Below, piece after piece: positions 8,510 to 15,981 of a DNA stretch of 42,026 bases; position 1 is the first letter of the stretch, and every line of letters begins with the position of its first letter. The notes below the pieces were generated by a model. The model was not told the DNA's origin. It saw only the letters and a program-made list of their open reading frames with translations, and did no database searches. Source of the stretch: a virus; the IMG/VR virus record IMGVR_UViG_3300036770_002847, positions 1 to 42,026 of that record; one strand, written 5' to 3'. The translations under genes and the position numbers were made by a program.

Positions 8510-9340
8510 ATGAATATTAGTAATGACATTAGTATTGTAACTGCTTTTTTTGATATTGGTCGTGGAAATTTGCCAGCAATGAAACACGGCAGAATACTAC
8601 CACATTATCAACATAGGTCGGTTGAAACTTATTTCGAATTCTTTAAGAATTTGGCAAAATTAGATAATGAAATGGTCGTCTATACGACCGAGGATATGGT
8701 TGAAAGAATTCATAACATAAGAAAATCTTTTGGCCATGAAAAGAAAACAAAAATTATTTCTTTGAAATCTTATTTGCCTGATGATATGCATGAACTCAAA
8801 GAACGTATTCAGAATATCATGGATTCTCCTGAGTATTATAGTAAAGTTGTAAATCCACAACTGATTGAATATTGGCACGCTGATTATGTTCTCGTTAATA
8901 TTTTTAAATCTCTTTATGTCAGTCATGCGATTCAAAGTGGATTTATCAGTAGTCCTGTAACTGCGTGGATTGATTTTGGTTACGTGAGACATGATAATTG
9001 TATACCACCATCAAATAAATGGACTTACAACTTTGACCCCGAAAAAATTCATTTCTTTAATATTAGAGATATAGAACCAGATAGAGCAATTGATGATATC
9101 ATCTATACAGGTGATGTTTATATTCAAGGTTGTCACATGGTTGCTGGTACTAAAAAATGGCAATTGATGAAGCAGTTAATTATGGGTAATTTAGAAGTGT
9201 TACTCAAACACAATTTAATTGATGATGACCAAACACTTTTACTAATGTCTTATCTCACTAAGCCAGAAGAATTTGAATTGCGTTATGTTGACCCTTCCGA
9301 TTGGTTCATCATCTTTAAGGACTATAATCTAAATGCTTAG
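8510..9340 (+). CDS. HtrL/YibB-type putative glycosyltransferase
   Basis: A 276-residue protein with the features of the HtrL_YibB family. The start reads SIVTAFFDIGRGNLP. Then come a HRSVETYFEFFKNLAKL helix, VVYTTEDM, an IRKSFGHEKKTKII segment and AWIDFGYVRH near residue 155. Members lie in LPS and capsule clusters and are thought to be GT-A glycosyltransferases; WIDFG provides the acidic site. Here it is inside a run of transferases, 2 bases after the cytidylyltransferase and overlapping the next gene by 8 bases, which fits that role. The donor and acceptor are unknown. Confidence 0.8.
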   Translation: MNISNDISIVTAFFDIGRGNLPAMKHGRILPHYQHRSVETYFEFFKNLAKLDNEMVVYTTEDMVERIHNIRKSFGHEKKTKIISLKSYLPDDMHELKERIQNIMDSPEYYSKVVNPQLIEYWHADYVLVNIFKSLYVSHAIQSGFISSPVTAWIDFGYVRHDNCIPPSNKWTYNFDPEKIHFFNIRDIEPDRAIDDIIYTGDVYIQGCHMVAGTKKWQLMKQLIMGNLEVLLKHNLIDDDQTLLLMSYLTKPEEFELRYVDPSDWFIIFKDYNLNA

Positions 9341-10067
9341 AGTAATTTCTCCAAGAATACACAATCTAGGTGACTTTGCACATTGTTTGCCGGTACTGTC
9401 TGGTTTACACAAAAGAGTCGAAGAAAAATTATCATTTGTAATATGCGACAGACTTCAGAGATTTAGAGGTCTAAAAGAATTATTATTGGCACAAGATATA
9501 TTCGAAGAAGTTTTATTTGTTAGTGAATTAAAAACAGGACCACAACAATGTATTTTACTTGATGATACTGGTACTGACGAAGGTTATGGTGATAGACCAA
9601 TTGCTGTACAAAAAACTTATACTTTTATAAGAGATACTTTTAAAATTGATTTCGAATGTGATGATGATTTCATCTTAAAATTTCCAGATGTTCTCATATA
9701 CAATCAATGGAATAAAATTATAATTGGGGATAGATGGTCACCAAAAGATGCTCCAGACGTTGATACTAGAAGATATTCGAATCTAATAGAAGCATCAGGA
9801 TGTATACCAAAAGATAAAGCACACTATCTTGACTATACAAGAGATTTGATTTATAATTTAAATCTCATTAAGTACAACTCAAAACCCTTTGTCACAACAT
9901 TTACTGGCATTGGTATACTTGCAGACTTAATGAAGAAAGATTTATTTGTATTGTGGGACGAAGATATGAGAAATTGGCAAGGTTTGCCAGTTGAACATGA
10001 TTTTGACTTACACTATTACAAAAACAGAAATGGTAAATTAAAATATATAAAAGATTTTAAACTATGA
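9333..10067 (+). CDS. GT9-like (heptosyltransferase-type) glycosyltransferase
   Basis: A 244-residue protein opening with HNLGDFAHCLPVLSGLHKR (residues 9-27). This matches the GDxxxxLPxxxxL motif at the N-terminus of GT9 heptosyltransferases and related GT-B enzymes. The usual C-terminal donor-site motif (GGD/ND-S-GxxH) is weak, and the protein is shorter than classical GT9 enzymes (about 320-350), so it may be a divergent or reduced member. It is part of the coupled cluster, overlapping genes on both sides. Low GC and many AAA/ATA codons resemble the following genes. Glycosyltransferase is the best call; activity is uncertain. Confidence 0.6.
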   Translation: MLRVISPRIHNLGDFAHCLPVLSGLHKRVEEKLSFVICDRLQRFRGLKELLLAQDIFEEVLFVSELKTGPQQCILLDDTGTDEGYGDRPIAVQKTYTFIRDTFKIDFECDDDFILKFPDVLIYNQWNKIIIGDRWSPKDAPDVDTRRYSNLIEASGCIPKDKAHYLDYTRDLIYNLNLIKYNSKPFVTTFTGIGILADLMKKDLFVLWDEDMRNWQGLPVEHDFDLHYYKNRNGKLKYIKDFKL

Positions 10068-10717
10068 AAACTGGAATTATTGTAACAACACATTGTGCTG
10101 GTGTTGGCGAGGAAATGAAAAGAAAAATGACCAAGACTATTTGTAAGACACTTAGTCAAACTGGTCATATGTTGTGTCTTGCCTCGCACAGCACCATTGA
10201 TGAAGAGACACAATCTTATTGTGATGGATTTATATACGACAAAGACAATAGTTTTCAAATTGATGGAAAACCAGAAACAAATTTAACTCATGGTATGGCA
10301 GAATTAAAATCCATACACAATGCTGTTAATTTCTTAGAAAGATTTGGTGTAACACATTTTTTAAAAATTGCTTATGATAATATACCATCTGTAGATTACA
10401 ACGATATCATACAAAAGTGTGAAGACATATGTTTTACCGGTGACAAAGAAATGGTGACTGCTTATTGGGGAAATGATTATTCATTGGGCACCCATGTATT
10501 TTATTCAAGTGTTGATTTTTTCAGAAGTTCTATACCTTTAACGACACCGGATGTTTACCAAGAACAATTGGAGCAAAAATTATTTGCAAATTTTAGAAAC
10601 AGAAGCCTTTTAAACAAGGTCTATATAATAGAGAATTATCGTAATTTTTTGGGGCATGAGTTTATACAATATTCTCATGCGGGTGGCAGTAGAGTTGATT
10701 ATTATCCTTTCGAGTAA
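10064..10717 (+). CDS. Probable glycosyltransferase-related protein, unassigned
   Basis: A 217-residue soluble protein. The first strand (MKTGIIVTTHCAGVG), a helix, and a LCLASHSTID strand resemble the start of GT-A transferases. FLKIAYDNIPSVDYND near residue 101 could supply the acidic nucleotide-sugar site. A GTHVFYSSVDFFR segment near 142 resembles acceptor-side regions of transferases that modify glycans. The match is structural by eye and no family is named. It overlaps the upstream GT9-like gene by four bases (ATGA) and precedes the next gene by 3 bases, so its role probably lies in the same glycan pathway. Confidence 0.55.
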   Translation: MKTGIIVTTHCAGVGEEMKRKMTKTICKTLSQTGHMLCLASHSTIDEETQSYCDGFIYDKDNSFQIDGKPETNLTHGMAELKSIHNAVNFLERFGVTHFLKIAYDNIPSVDYNDIIQKCEDICFTGDKEMVTAYWGNDYSLGTHVFYSSVDFFRSSIPLTTPDVYQEQLEQKLFANFRNRSLLNKVYIIENYRNFLGHEFIQYSHAGGSRVDYYPFE

Positions 10718-10720
10718 ACT

Positions 10721-11431
10721 ATGATTATTAATATTCCTTTAGGTGCTTTTGGTGGACCATTGCGTAATGGTGATATGATTGCTGTTGCAAATGTTGTACA
10801 ACATCTTAGAATAATTGAAAATAAAGAAGTAAAATTTCACCTGTTTAGAGATACAATACAAGATGTTGATTATTGTAAAAAATTCTACAATTTTCTATTA
10901 AAAAACACAGATTATTTTTCTGAAACTTTAGGTGATACCAGAATACCTTGGAAAAATATTAATCTTTGGGATTACAGAGGAATGTCTGGTGACTTAGTTC
11001 AAATTAAAAATACAAGAAATAGAGAAAGAAAAATTGTCATTTGTCCTTTGTTTAATGCAACATATAATACCTATAGAAACTGGCCAAGAGCATTGTTTGA
11101 TAGGATGATTGAGGGATTCAAAGAAAAACAATATGATAATTATGTTAAAATAATTTGCACGGAAGAAGATATTCAAATTCCTGGTTGGATAACAAGTAAA
11201 GATTTCGAAACTAACTTAGAACATATTATGAGTTGTGAAGTGTTTATTGGTGGTGACACCGGCACAAGCCATTTTGCAGGCGCTTTATTTCCCGGTCCAC
11301 CAGATTTATCATATTATTATTCTGGCCACGGACTGCTACATACAACACCATTTTATAGTACGATGGGGAAAGGTAGACTTATACAATATTGGAAAGATGT
11401 TGAAGAGGCCTCATGGGAAAAAACAAAATAA
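10721..11431 (+). CDS. GT9/GT-B-type glycosyltransferase
   Basis: A 236-residue protein with two GT9-like signatures. One is KIVICPLFNATYNTYRNWPRAL (about residues 105-126), which resembles the strand and NWP/W loop before the donor site. The other is FIGGDTGTSHFAGAL near 177, the GDTGxxHxA motif that binds the nucleotide sugar in heptosyltransferases. The N-terminal domain is reduced compared with classical members. It has no membrane segment. It overlaps the next gene by 19 bases. Together with the gene at 9333 it could represent two GT-B enzymes or a split pair, since each shows mainly one end of the GT9 pattern. Confidence 0.7.
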   Translation: MIINIPLGAFGGPLRNGDMIAVANVVQHLRIIENKEVKFHLFRDTIQDVDYCKKFYNFLLKNTDYFSETLGDTRIPWKNINLWDYRGMSGDLVQIKNTRNRERKIVICPLFNATYNTYRNWPRALFDRMIEGFKEKQYDNYVKIICTEEDIQIPGWITSKDFETNLEHIMSCEVFIGGDTGTSHFAGALFPGPPDLSYYYSGHGLLHTTPFYSTMGKGRLIQYWKDVEEASWEKTK

Positions 11432-12099
11432 GCATAACTGCAATTGATACACTACATTATACTCCTAGTGTATATGCAATCAAAAGAACACTAGAAACTC
11501 TTGGTGATAAAATTACCAGAGTTTACTGGTTTAGTGATGTGCCTTTTCCTGAAGAAATAGAAACGCCTGTTTTTTGGGTTCGCATACCGAGAATCACCGA
11601 CTACAATGACCAATATGGTTACTATACTTTAAAAGTTTGTCCTGAAGTTTGCATTGAAGATTATAATTTAATTATACACTCTGATGGTTTTGCTGTAAAT
11701 AAAGAAGCATGGACTGATGAATTTTTAGAGTATGATTATATTGGTGCAGCATGGCAAGATGGTAGAATTGGAAATGGTGGTTTCTGTTTACGTTCCAAAA
11801 AATTATATCAAGCATTGAAAAAAATGAATGTTGGTTTTTCAACAGAAGATTATAAACATATCTTAAACAATCCCGATTTTCATGTCATAACAAATGGTAG
11901 ATATTTAATACCAGAAGATAATATTATTTGCAAAATACATAGACACACACTTGAAACTGAATATGAAATTAAATTTGCACCTTTATATCTCGCAAATAGA
12001 TTTAGTGTAGAGCATTTTACAAACCACCAATGGGTCGGTAAAAGTTTAGGTTTTCATGGTAAACACGGCATTGCCGAAAAATATGGAGTTAAATTGTGA
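11413..12099 (+). CDS. DUF5672-like putative glycosyltransferase
   Basis: A 228-residue protein with the pattern I associate with DUF5672. It has NLIIHSDGFAVNKEAWTDEF (about residues 85-104), then YDYIGAAWQDGRIGNGGFCL and RSKKL. These enzymes occur in glycan gene clusters and look like GT-A transferases, in which HSDG supplies the acidic site and GNGGFxLRS the acceptor-side loop. Soluble, no anchor. Its ATG overlaps the upstream gene by 19 bases, and its stop overlaps the GTG of the next gene. Sugar specificity unknown. Confidence 0.8.
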   Translation: MGKNKISITAIDTLHYTPSVYAIKRTLETLGDKITRVYWFSDVPFPEEIETPVFWVRIPRITDYNDQYGYYTLKVCPEVCIEDYNLIIHSDGFAVNKEAWTDEFLEYDYIGAAWQDGRIGNGGFCLRSKKLYQALKKMNVGFSTEDYKHILNNPDFHVITNGRYLIPEDNIICKIHRHTLETEYEIKFAPLYLANRFSVEHFTNHQWVGKSLGFHGKHGIAEKYGVKL

Positions 12100-12809
12100 A
12101 AGATATTAGAGTATATGTACACGCAATGGATGTTCTTAAAGGTCCTGAAATCTTACAAGAACAAGTTGAATTGTTAGAAAAAACTGGTCTGCTCGATGCA
12201 GCAACCGAAATTAACATTGTTCAACAATTTAATGAAAATAGTTTTAAATGGTTAAAAGAAAGATGGAAAGATAGAAATAATATTCTTTACCATAATTATG
12301 GTGACGCATTTGTAGATTGGTATGAAGCAACAACAATGCAGACTATTCAAAATGCGGTACATGGAACAAAAGATGAATTTTATGTACTGTGTATGACAGC
12401 AAAAGGTATGTCCCACTCTGCTGAAGGCCATCATAATTGGCGTAAGTATATGCAATACTTTACTGTGGAGAAATGGAAAGAGTGTGTTGAAAAACTAGAT
12501 GAGGGTTATGAACTTGTTGGTTCACCCTGGTTAGATAATCCACCATATCCATTTATGGCAGGTACTTTCTTTTGGGCTAAGGCATCATATCTAAGAAGAT
12601 GCAAAAAACTTTTGTCTCCTGCTGAAGCAGATTTCAAACCACAATTTGAAGGACAACCACACCATCGATTCGACCTTGAGTGCTGGCCAGGTAGTGGAAA
12701 TCCAAAAGCCTACGATATGAATCCTGGAGAAGTTAATCGTTGGTATGGTCCACCTTCATCATATAGAAATGATATGAAAAACATTTTTGTTTATAACACG
12801 GCAGCTTAA
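12096..12809 (+). CDS. Putative glycosyltransferase, GTG start
   Basis: A 237-residue protein. It shows YHNWRKYMQ-type sequence (HHNWRKYMQYFTVEKW, about residues 109-124), GYELVGSPW near 138, and FMAGTFFWAKASYLRRCKK near 150. A WAxxxYLxxL acceptor-side loop is typical of small GT-A enzymes found next to polysaccharide genes. The start is a GTG at 12096 that overlaps the TGA of the previous gene; GGAG at 12085-12088 is correctly spaced, and no ATG fits. Directly followed by the 4,6-dehydratase gene. Function is inferred from motif resemblance and neighbours. Confidence 0.65.
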   Translation: MKDIRVYVHAMDVLKGPEILQEQVELLEKTGLLDAATEINIVQQFNENSFKWLKERWKDRNNILYHNYGDAFVDWYEATTMQTIQNAVHGTKDEFYVLCMTAKGMSHSAEGHHNWRKYMQYFTVEKWKECVEKLDEGYELVGSPWLDNPPYPFMAGTFFWAKASYLRRCKKLLSPAEADFKPQFEGQPHHRFDLECWPGSGNPKAYDMNPGEVNRWYGPPSSYRNDMKNIFVYNTAA

Positions 12810-12810
12810 C

Positions 12811-13755
12811 ATGATAATAGTTACTGGTGGTGCTGGATTTATTGGTGGAAACTTTTTGTGGTATCTTTATAAGAATAAGATAACTGACCGTGTTGTTTGC
12901 ATTGATAATTTGACATATGCATCCAACATCGAATACATTCAACCATTAATCGATGATGGTTTTGTTTCGTTCAAAGAAACAGATATTGTAGATAAAAAAG
13001 AAATACAAAATATTTTTAAAGGATACAATCCAACACAAATTATAAATTTTGCAGCCGAAAGTCATGTTGATAATTCAATCAATGACTGTATGCCTTTCGT
13101 AAAAACGAATATTGTTGGAACAATTAATCTTCTACAATGTTCAATTGATTGTAAGGATTTGGAGAAATTTATACACGTTTCAACTGATGAAGTTTATGGT
13201 GCATTAGATTTAGATGATGTTTTTGGTTTTACAGAAGAAACCATCTACAGACCAAACAATCCCTATTCAGCATCAAAAGCATCAAGTGACCATTTTGTAC
13301 GTGCATTTCACAAAACGTATGGTTTACCGACAGTTATTACAAACTGTTCAAACAACTATGGTCCAAATCAAAACAAAGAAAAATTTATACCAACAATTAT
13401 TACCAAAGCACTAAAGAATGAAAAGATTCCTGTTTATGGTGATGGTTTATATGTAAGGGATTGGTTGTACGTTGAGGACCATTGTTTTGGTATACACCGA
13501 GTTATGGAAGATGGCATAATTGGTGACAAGTACAATATTGGTGGTGGCACAGAGTTGCCAAACATCGAAATTGTGACTACAATATTAGAGAAATTAGAAA
13601 AACCAAAATCTCTAATTGAGTATGTGAAAGATAGACCTGGCCATGATAGACGATATTCGATTGACTGTTCTAAAATAGAAAGAGAATTGGGATACAAACC
13701 TCGTTACACGATGGAACAAGGATTAGAATTAACAATAAAGGGCTTTATAGAATGA
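12811..13755 (+). CDS. dTDP-glucose 4,6-dehydratase type enzyme (RmlB-like)
   Basis: Extended SDR that converts an NDP-hexose to the 4-keto-6-deoxy sugar. TGGAGFIGG (residues 5-13) binds NAD; FAAESHVDNSI, STDEVYG and YSASKASSDH follow; then TNCSNNYGPNQ, VYGDGLYVRDWLYVEDH and RPGHDRRY. These are the classic RmlB signatures and favour dTDP-glucose over CDP-glucose as substrate. The 314-residue length is usual. The real start is the ATG at 12811, which puts the Rossmann strand at the N-terminus; a TTG 24 bases earlier is rejected. The stop overlaps the 3-dehydrase gene, its likely next step. No RmlA-type thymidylyltransferase is in this window, so the donor probably comes from the host. Confidence 0.9.
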   Translation: MIIVTGGAGFIGGNFLWYLYKNKITDRVVCIDNLTYASNIEYIQPLIDDGFVSFKETDIVDKKEIQNIFKGYNPTQIINFAAESHVDNSINDCMPFVKTNIVGTINLLQCSIDCKDLEKFIHVSTDEVYGALDLDDVFGFTEETIYRPNNPYSASKASSDHFVRAFHKTYGLPTVITNCSNNYGPNQNKEKFIPTIITKALKNEKIPVYGDGLYVRDWLYVEDHCFGIHRVMEDGIIGDKYNIGGGTELPNIEIVTTILEKLEKPKSLIEYVKDRPGHDRRYSIDCSKIERELGYKPRYTMEQGLELTIKGFIE

Positions 13756-15038
13756 ATACACAACAGATGATTGAAAAGTTATCAAAGACAATTCAACCAA
13801 AGTATGTTAAGAATTATGATAATTACAAAGAAGGTGATTTTGTACAATATTCTGGTCAACTTTGGGACGATAAAGAATTGTACGCTGCCATGGACACATT
13901 GCTGAATGGAGCGTGGGTAGTTTCTGGTGAAAAAGTATCAGAGTTTCAAGACGAATTCAGTAAACGATTCAATGTAAAATATTCACATATGGTCAATTCC
14001 GGCAGTTCTGCTAATCTAGTATTGATTACTGCTATGAAAAAGAAATTCGATTGGCAACCAGATGATGAGGTCATTGTTTCGCCTGTTGGTTTTCCAACTA
14101 CGATTGCACCAATTATTCAAAATGGTTTGAAACCCGTTTTTGTTGACATTGAGTTGGACACATTAAATTTTGATATTGATTTAATCGTTGATAAGATTAC
14201 TCCCAAGACAAAAGCAATTTTTGTTTCACCTGTTCTTGGTAATCCTCCTGATATGGACCGATTGGTAGATATCTGTGAGAAACACAATATCTTCTTGCTT
14301 GGTGATAATTGTGATTCATTGGGCACACTATGGAATGGAAAATTAATTACTGACTTGTATTATGCTTGGTCGTGTTCATTCTATCCTGCTCACCACATTT
14401 CTACAGGTGAGGGTGGCATGGTTTCATCAAACGATGAGGACTTTATCAAAGAAGCACGTAGTATTTCTTGGTGGGGTCGTGATTGTTATTGTGTTGGTTC
14501 AAACAATTTATTGGCCTGCGGCACTTGCGGCAAACGTTTTGATACTTGGTTGCCTGGATATGATGGCATTATTGACCACAAATATCTATTTACCAATATT
14601 GGTTACAATCTCAAACCTTTAGACTTGCAAGGTGCCATTGGTATCGAACAGTTAAAGAAATTTGATATGTTGGAATCTAAACGTAGAGAATACAAAGAAA
14701 CCATTCAAAGGTTTGTAGAAGAAAATATTGACGGAGCAAGAGTCATCAATTCTCTACCAGCATCCGACCCATCTTGGTTTGGTGTTCCGATTTATTGTGA
14801 ATCACAAGGCATGAAAGAATTCTTGGTTTCACACTTCGAAACAAATAAGATTCAAACAAGGAACTACTTTAGTGGAAACATTCTGTTGCATCCTGGATAT
14901 AAACACTTGGATGACCATAAAAAGTATCCAAATTCAAACCTTGCATTGAGTAATGTATTCTTCATTGGCTGTTCACCACTATACAATGAAAAAGTTTTAA
15001 ATTATATTAAAGAGGTTTGCAGAAGTTGGAACGATTAA
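13752..15038 (+). CDS. RfbH/E1-type 3-dehydrase (3,6-dideoxyhexose synthesis)
   Basis: DegT/DnrJ/EryC1-fold PMP enzyme that removes the C3 hydroxyl of a 4-keto-6-deoxy NDP-sugar. SFYPAHHISTGEGG (about residues 209-222) has His where aminotransferases have the PLP lysine, the hallmark of E1/RfbH and ColD. Cysteines follow the E1 [2Fe-2S] spacing: the Cys of DNCDSLG, then 57 residues, then C-Y-C. The next Cys comes after 8 residues and another (ACGTCGKRF) after 11, against 7 in the reference, so a small insertion lies there. At 428 residues it matches E1 (about 437) better than the cluster-free ColD. Family members act on CDP- or TDP-sugars; the upstream RmlB-like gene hints at TDP. No E3-type reductase is seen nearby. 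Confidence 0.9.
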   Translation: MNTQQMIEKLSKTIQPKYVKNYDNYKEGDFVQYSGQLWDDKELYAAMDTLLNGAWVVSGEKVSEFQDEFSKRFNVKYSHMVNSGSSANLVLITAMKKKFDWQPDDEVIVSPVGFPTTIAPIIQNGLKPVFVDIELDTLNFDIDLIVDKITPKTKAIFVSPVLGNPPDMDRLVDICEKHNIFLLGDNCDSLGTLWNGKLITDLYYAWSCSFYPAHHISTGEGGMVSSNDEDFIKEARSISWWGRDCYCVGSNNLLACGTCGKRFDTWLPGYDGIIDHKYLFTNIGYNLKPLDLQGAIGIEQLKKFDMLESKRREYKETIQRFVEENIDGARVINSLPASDPSWFGVPIYCESQGMKEFLVSHFETNKIQTRNYFSGNILLHPGYKHLDDHKKYPNSNLALSNVFFIGCSPLYNEKVLNYIKEVCRSWND

Positions 15039-15850
15039 TTAATGTTTTTGGTGGTTCTGGATTTGTAGGTAAAAGATATTCAGAACTTACCAAAAATGTC
15101 ATTGTAAATGACCGAGATGATTACCAGGTAAAAGCTGGTGTTACGGATGTTGTCTACTTCATTTCCACAGTAGACAACTATAATGTGCATACCAATCCAT
15201 ATGTTGACATTGAGACTAATCTTACCACTTTAGTAAAGGTATTGGAATCCTGCAAAGGAAGAGACCTGGTCTTTAACTTTATCAGCTCATGGTTCGTCTA
15301 TGGTGATGTAGAACTACCTGCTAAGGAGACTTCCTATTGCAATCCTAAGGGGTTCTATTCAATCACAAAGAGAGCTGCAGAACAATTACTTATTTCATAT
15401 TGTGAAACTTTTGGTATGAAATATCGTATAATAAGACTAGCAAATGTTTTAGGAAAAGGTGACGGTAAAGTATCAAAAAAGAAAAATGCTCTACAGTATA
15501 TGATTAACGAATTGAAAGAAGGTCGTGATGTGGAAATGTATGATGGTGGTCTAGTTTATAGAGATTATATTCATGTTGATGATGTGGTTACATCGATTTC
15601 GATTTTAATTAACCACAGTAAAACAAATGATATCTACAATGTTGGCAACGGAGAAAAAATCTATATTAAGGACGCACTTGAATATGCACACTCCAAGATA
15701 TCTTCACCTGGTCAATTAAAGAGTAGAGAAACCGCAGAGTTTCACAAGGTAGTTCAAACGAAAGACATGGTACTTGACATTTCCAAAATAAAGACCTTGG
15801 GTTATGAGCCCCAATACGACATTAAAAAAATCATAGATTCTTTACTGTAA
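15026..15850 (+). CDS. NDP-sugar epimerase/reductase (SDR), TTG start
   Basis: A 275-residue extended SDR. INVFGGSGFVGKRY at the N-terminus is the NAD(P) glycine motif. ISSWFVYGD (near residue 88) and YSITKRAAEQL (near 110) give the catalytic Tyr/Lys, followed by RLANVLGKGD and YRDYIHVDDV. Coming right after an RfbH-like dehydrase it could be the terminal 4-keto reductase (paratose/abequose synthase-like), but that is inferred from position. The start is the TTG at 15026 with AGAGG at about 15011-15015; it overlaps the previous gene by 13 bases. The stop codon falls in the left arm of a large hairpin. Confidence 0.8.
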   Translation: MERLINVFGGSGFVGKRYSELTKNVIVNDRDDYQVKAGVTDVVYFISTVDNYNVHTNPYVDIETNLTTLVKVLESCKGRDLVFNFISSWFVYGDVELPAKETSYCNPKGFYSITKRAAEQLLISYCETFGMKYRIIRLANVLGKGDGKVSKKKNALQYMINELKEGRDVEMYDGGLVYRDYIHVDDVVTSISILINHSKTNDIYNVGNGEKIYIKDALEYAHSKISSPGQLKSRETAEFHKVVQTKDMVLDISKIKTLGYEPQYDIKKIIDSLL

Positions 15851-15909
15851 AATCCAACATTCGAACTCACTATGTATCTAATCGAATGTTTCAAATGTTT
15901 TACAGTAAA
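15841..15909 (+). terminator. Compound inverted repeat at the end of the sugar cluster
   Basis: The outer arms TTTACTGTAAAA (15841-15852) and TTTTACAGTAAA (15898-15909) are perfect complements. Inside them, AACATTCGA (15856-15864) pairs with TCGAATGTT (15882-15890) around a 17-base loop. The structure begins at the stop codon of the last sugar gene and ends just before tandem late-promoter-like boxes. There is no clean U-tract after the stem, so it could be a terminator, an mRNA 3'-end stabiliser or a processing site. Confidence 0.6.
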
Positions 15910-15911
15910 AG

Positions 15912-15930
15912 TCTAAATAATGGATAAATA
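15912..15930 (+). promoter_or_regulatory. Tandem late-promoter-like boxes (TCTAAATA, GATAAATA)
   Basis: TCTAAATA at 15912-15919 and GATAAATA at 15923-15930 lie 52 bases or more before the ATG at 15982. They sit directly after the compound hairpin, which marks a transcription boundary. The second box is identical to those at 4235 and 22173. Their presence suggests that the internal-protein block is expressed late. Confidence 0.55.
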
Positions 15931-15981
15931 AAACCAAGTCGCTTTTGCAACCATAGTGTGTTGCTATTCAAGAGGAAATTA

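Noticed and set aside
9333-11431. A single GT9 gene broken into two pieces (9333 and 10721)
   Set aside because: An intact, different gene lies between them and each has its own start and coupling. They may be reduced GT-B enzymes, but a simple frameshift does not explain them.
12787-12810. TTG-initiated extension of the RmlB-like gene
   Set aside because: It adds eight residues before the Rossmann strand, which normally begins at the N-terminus; the ATG at 12811 fits.
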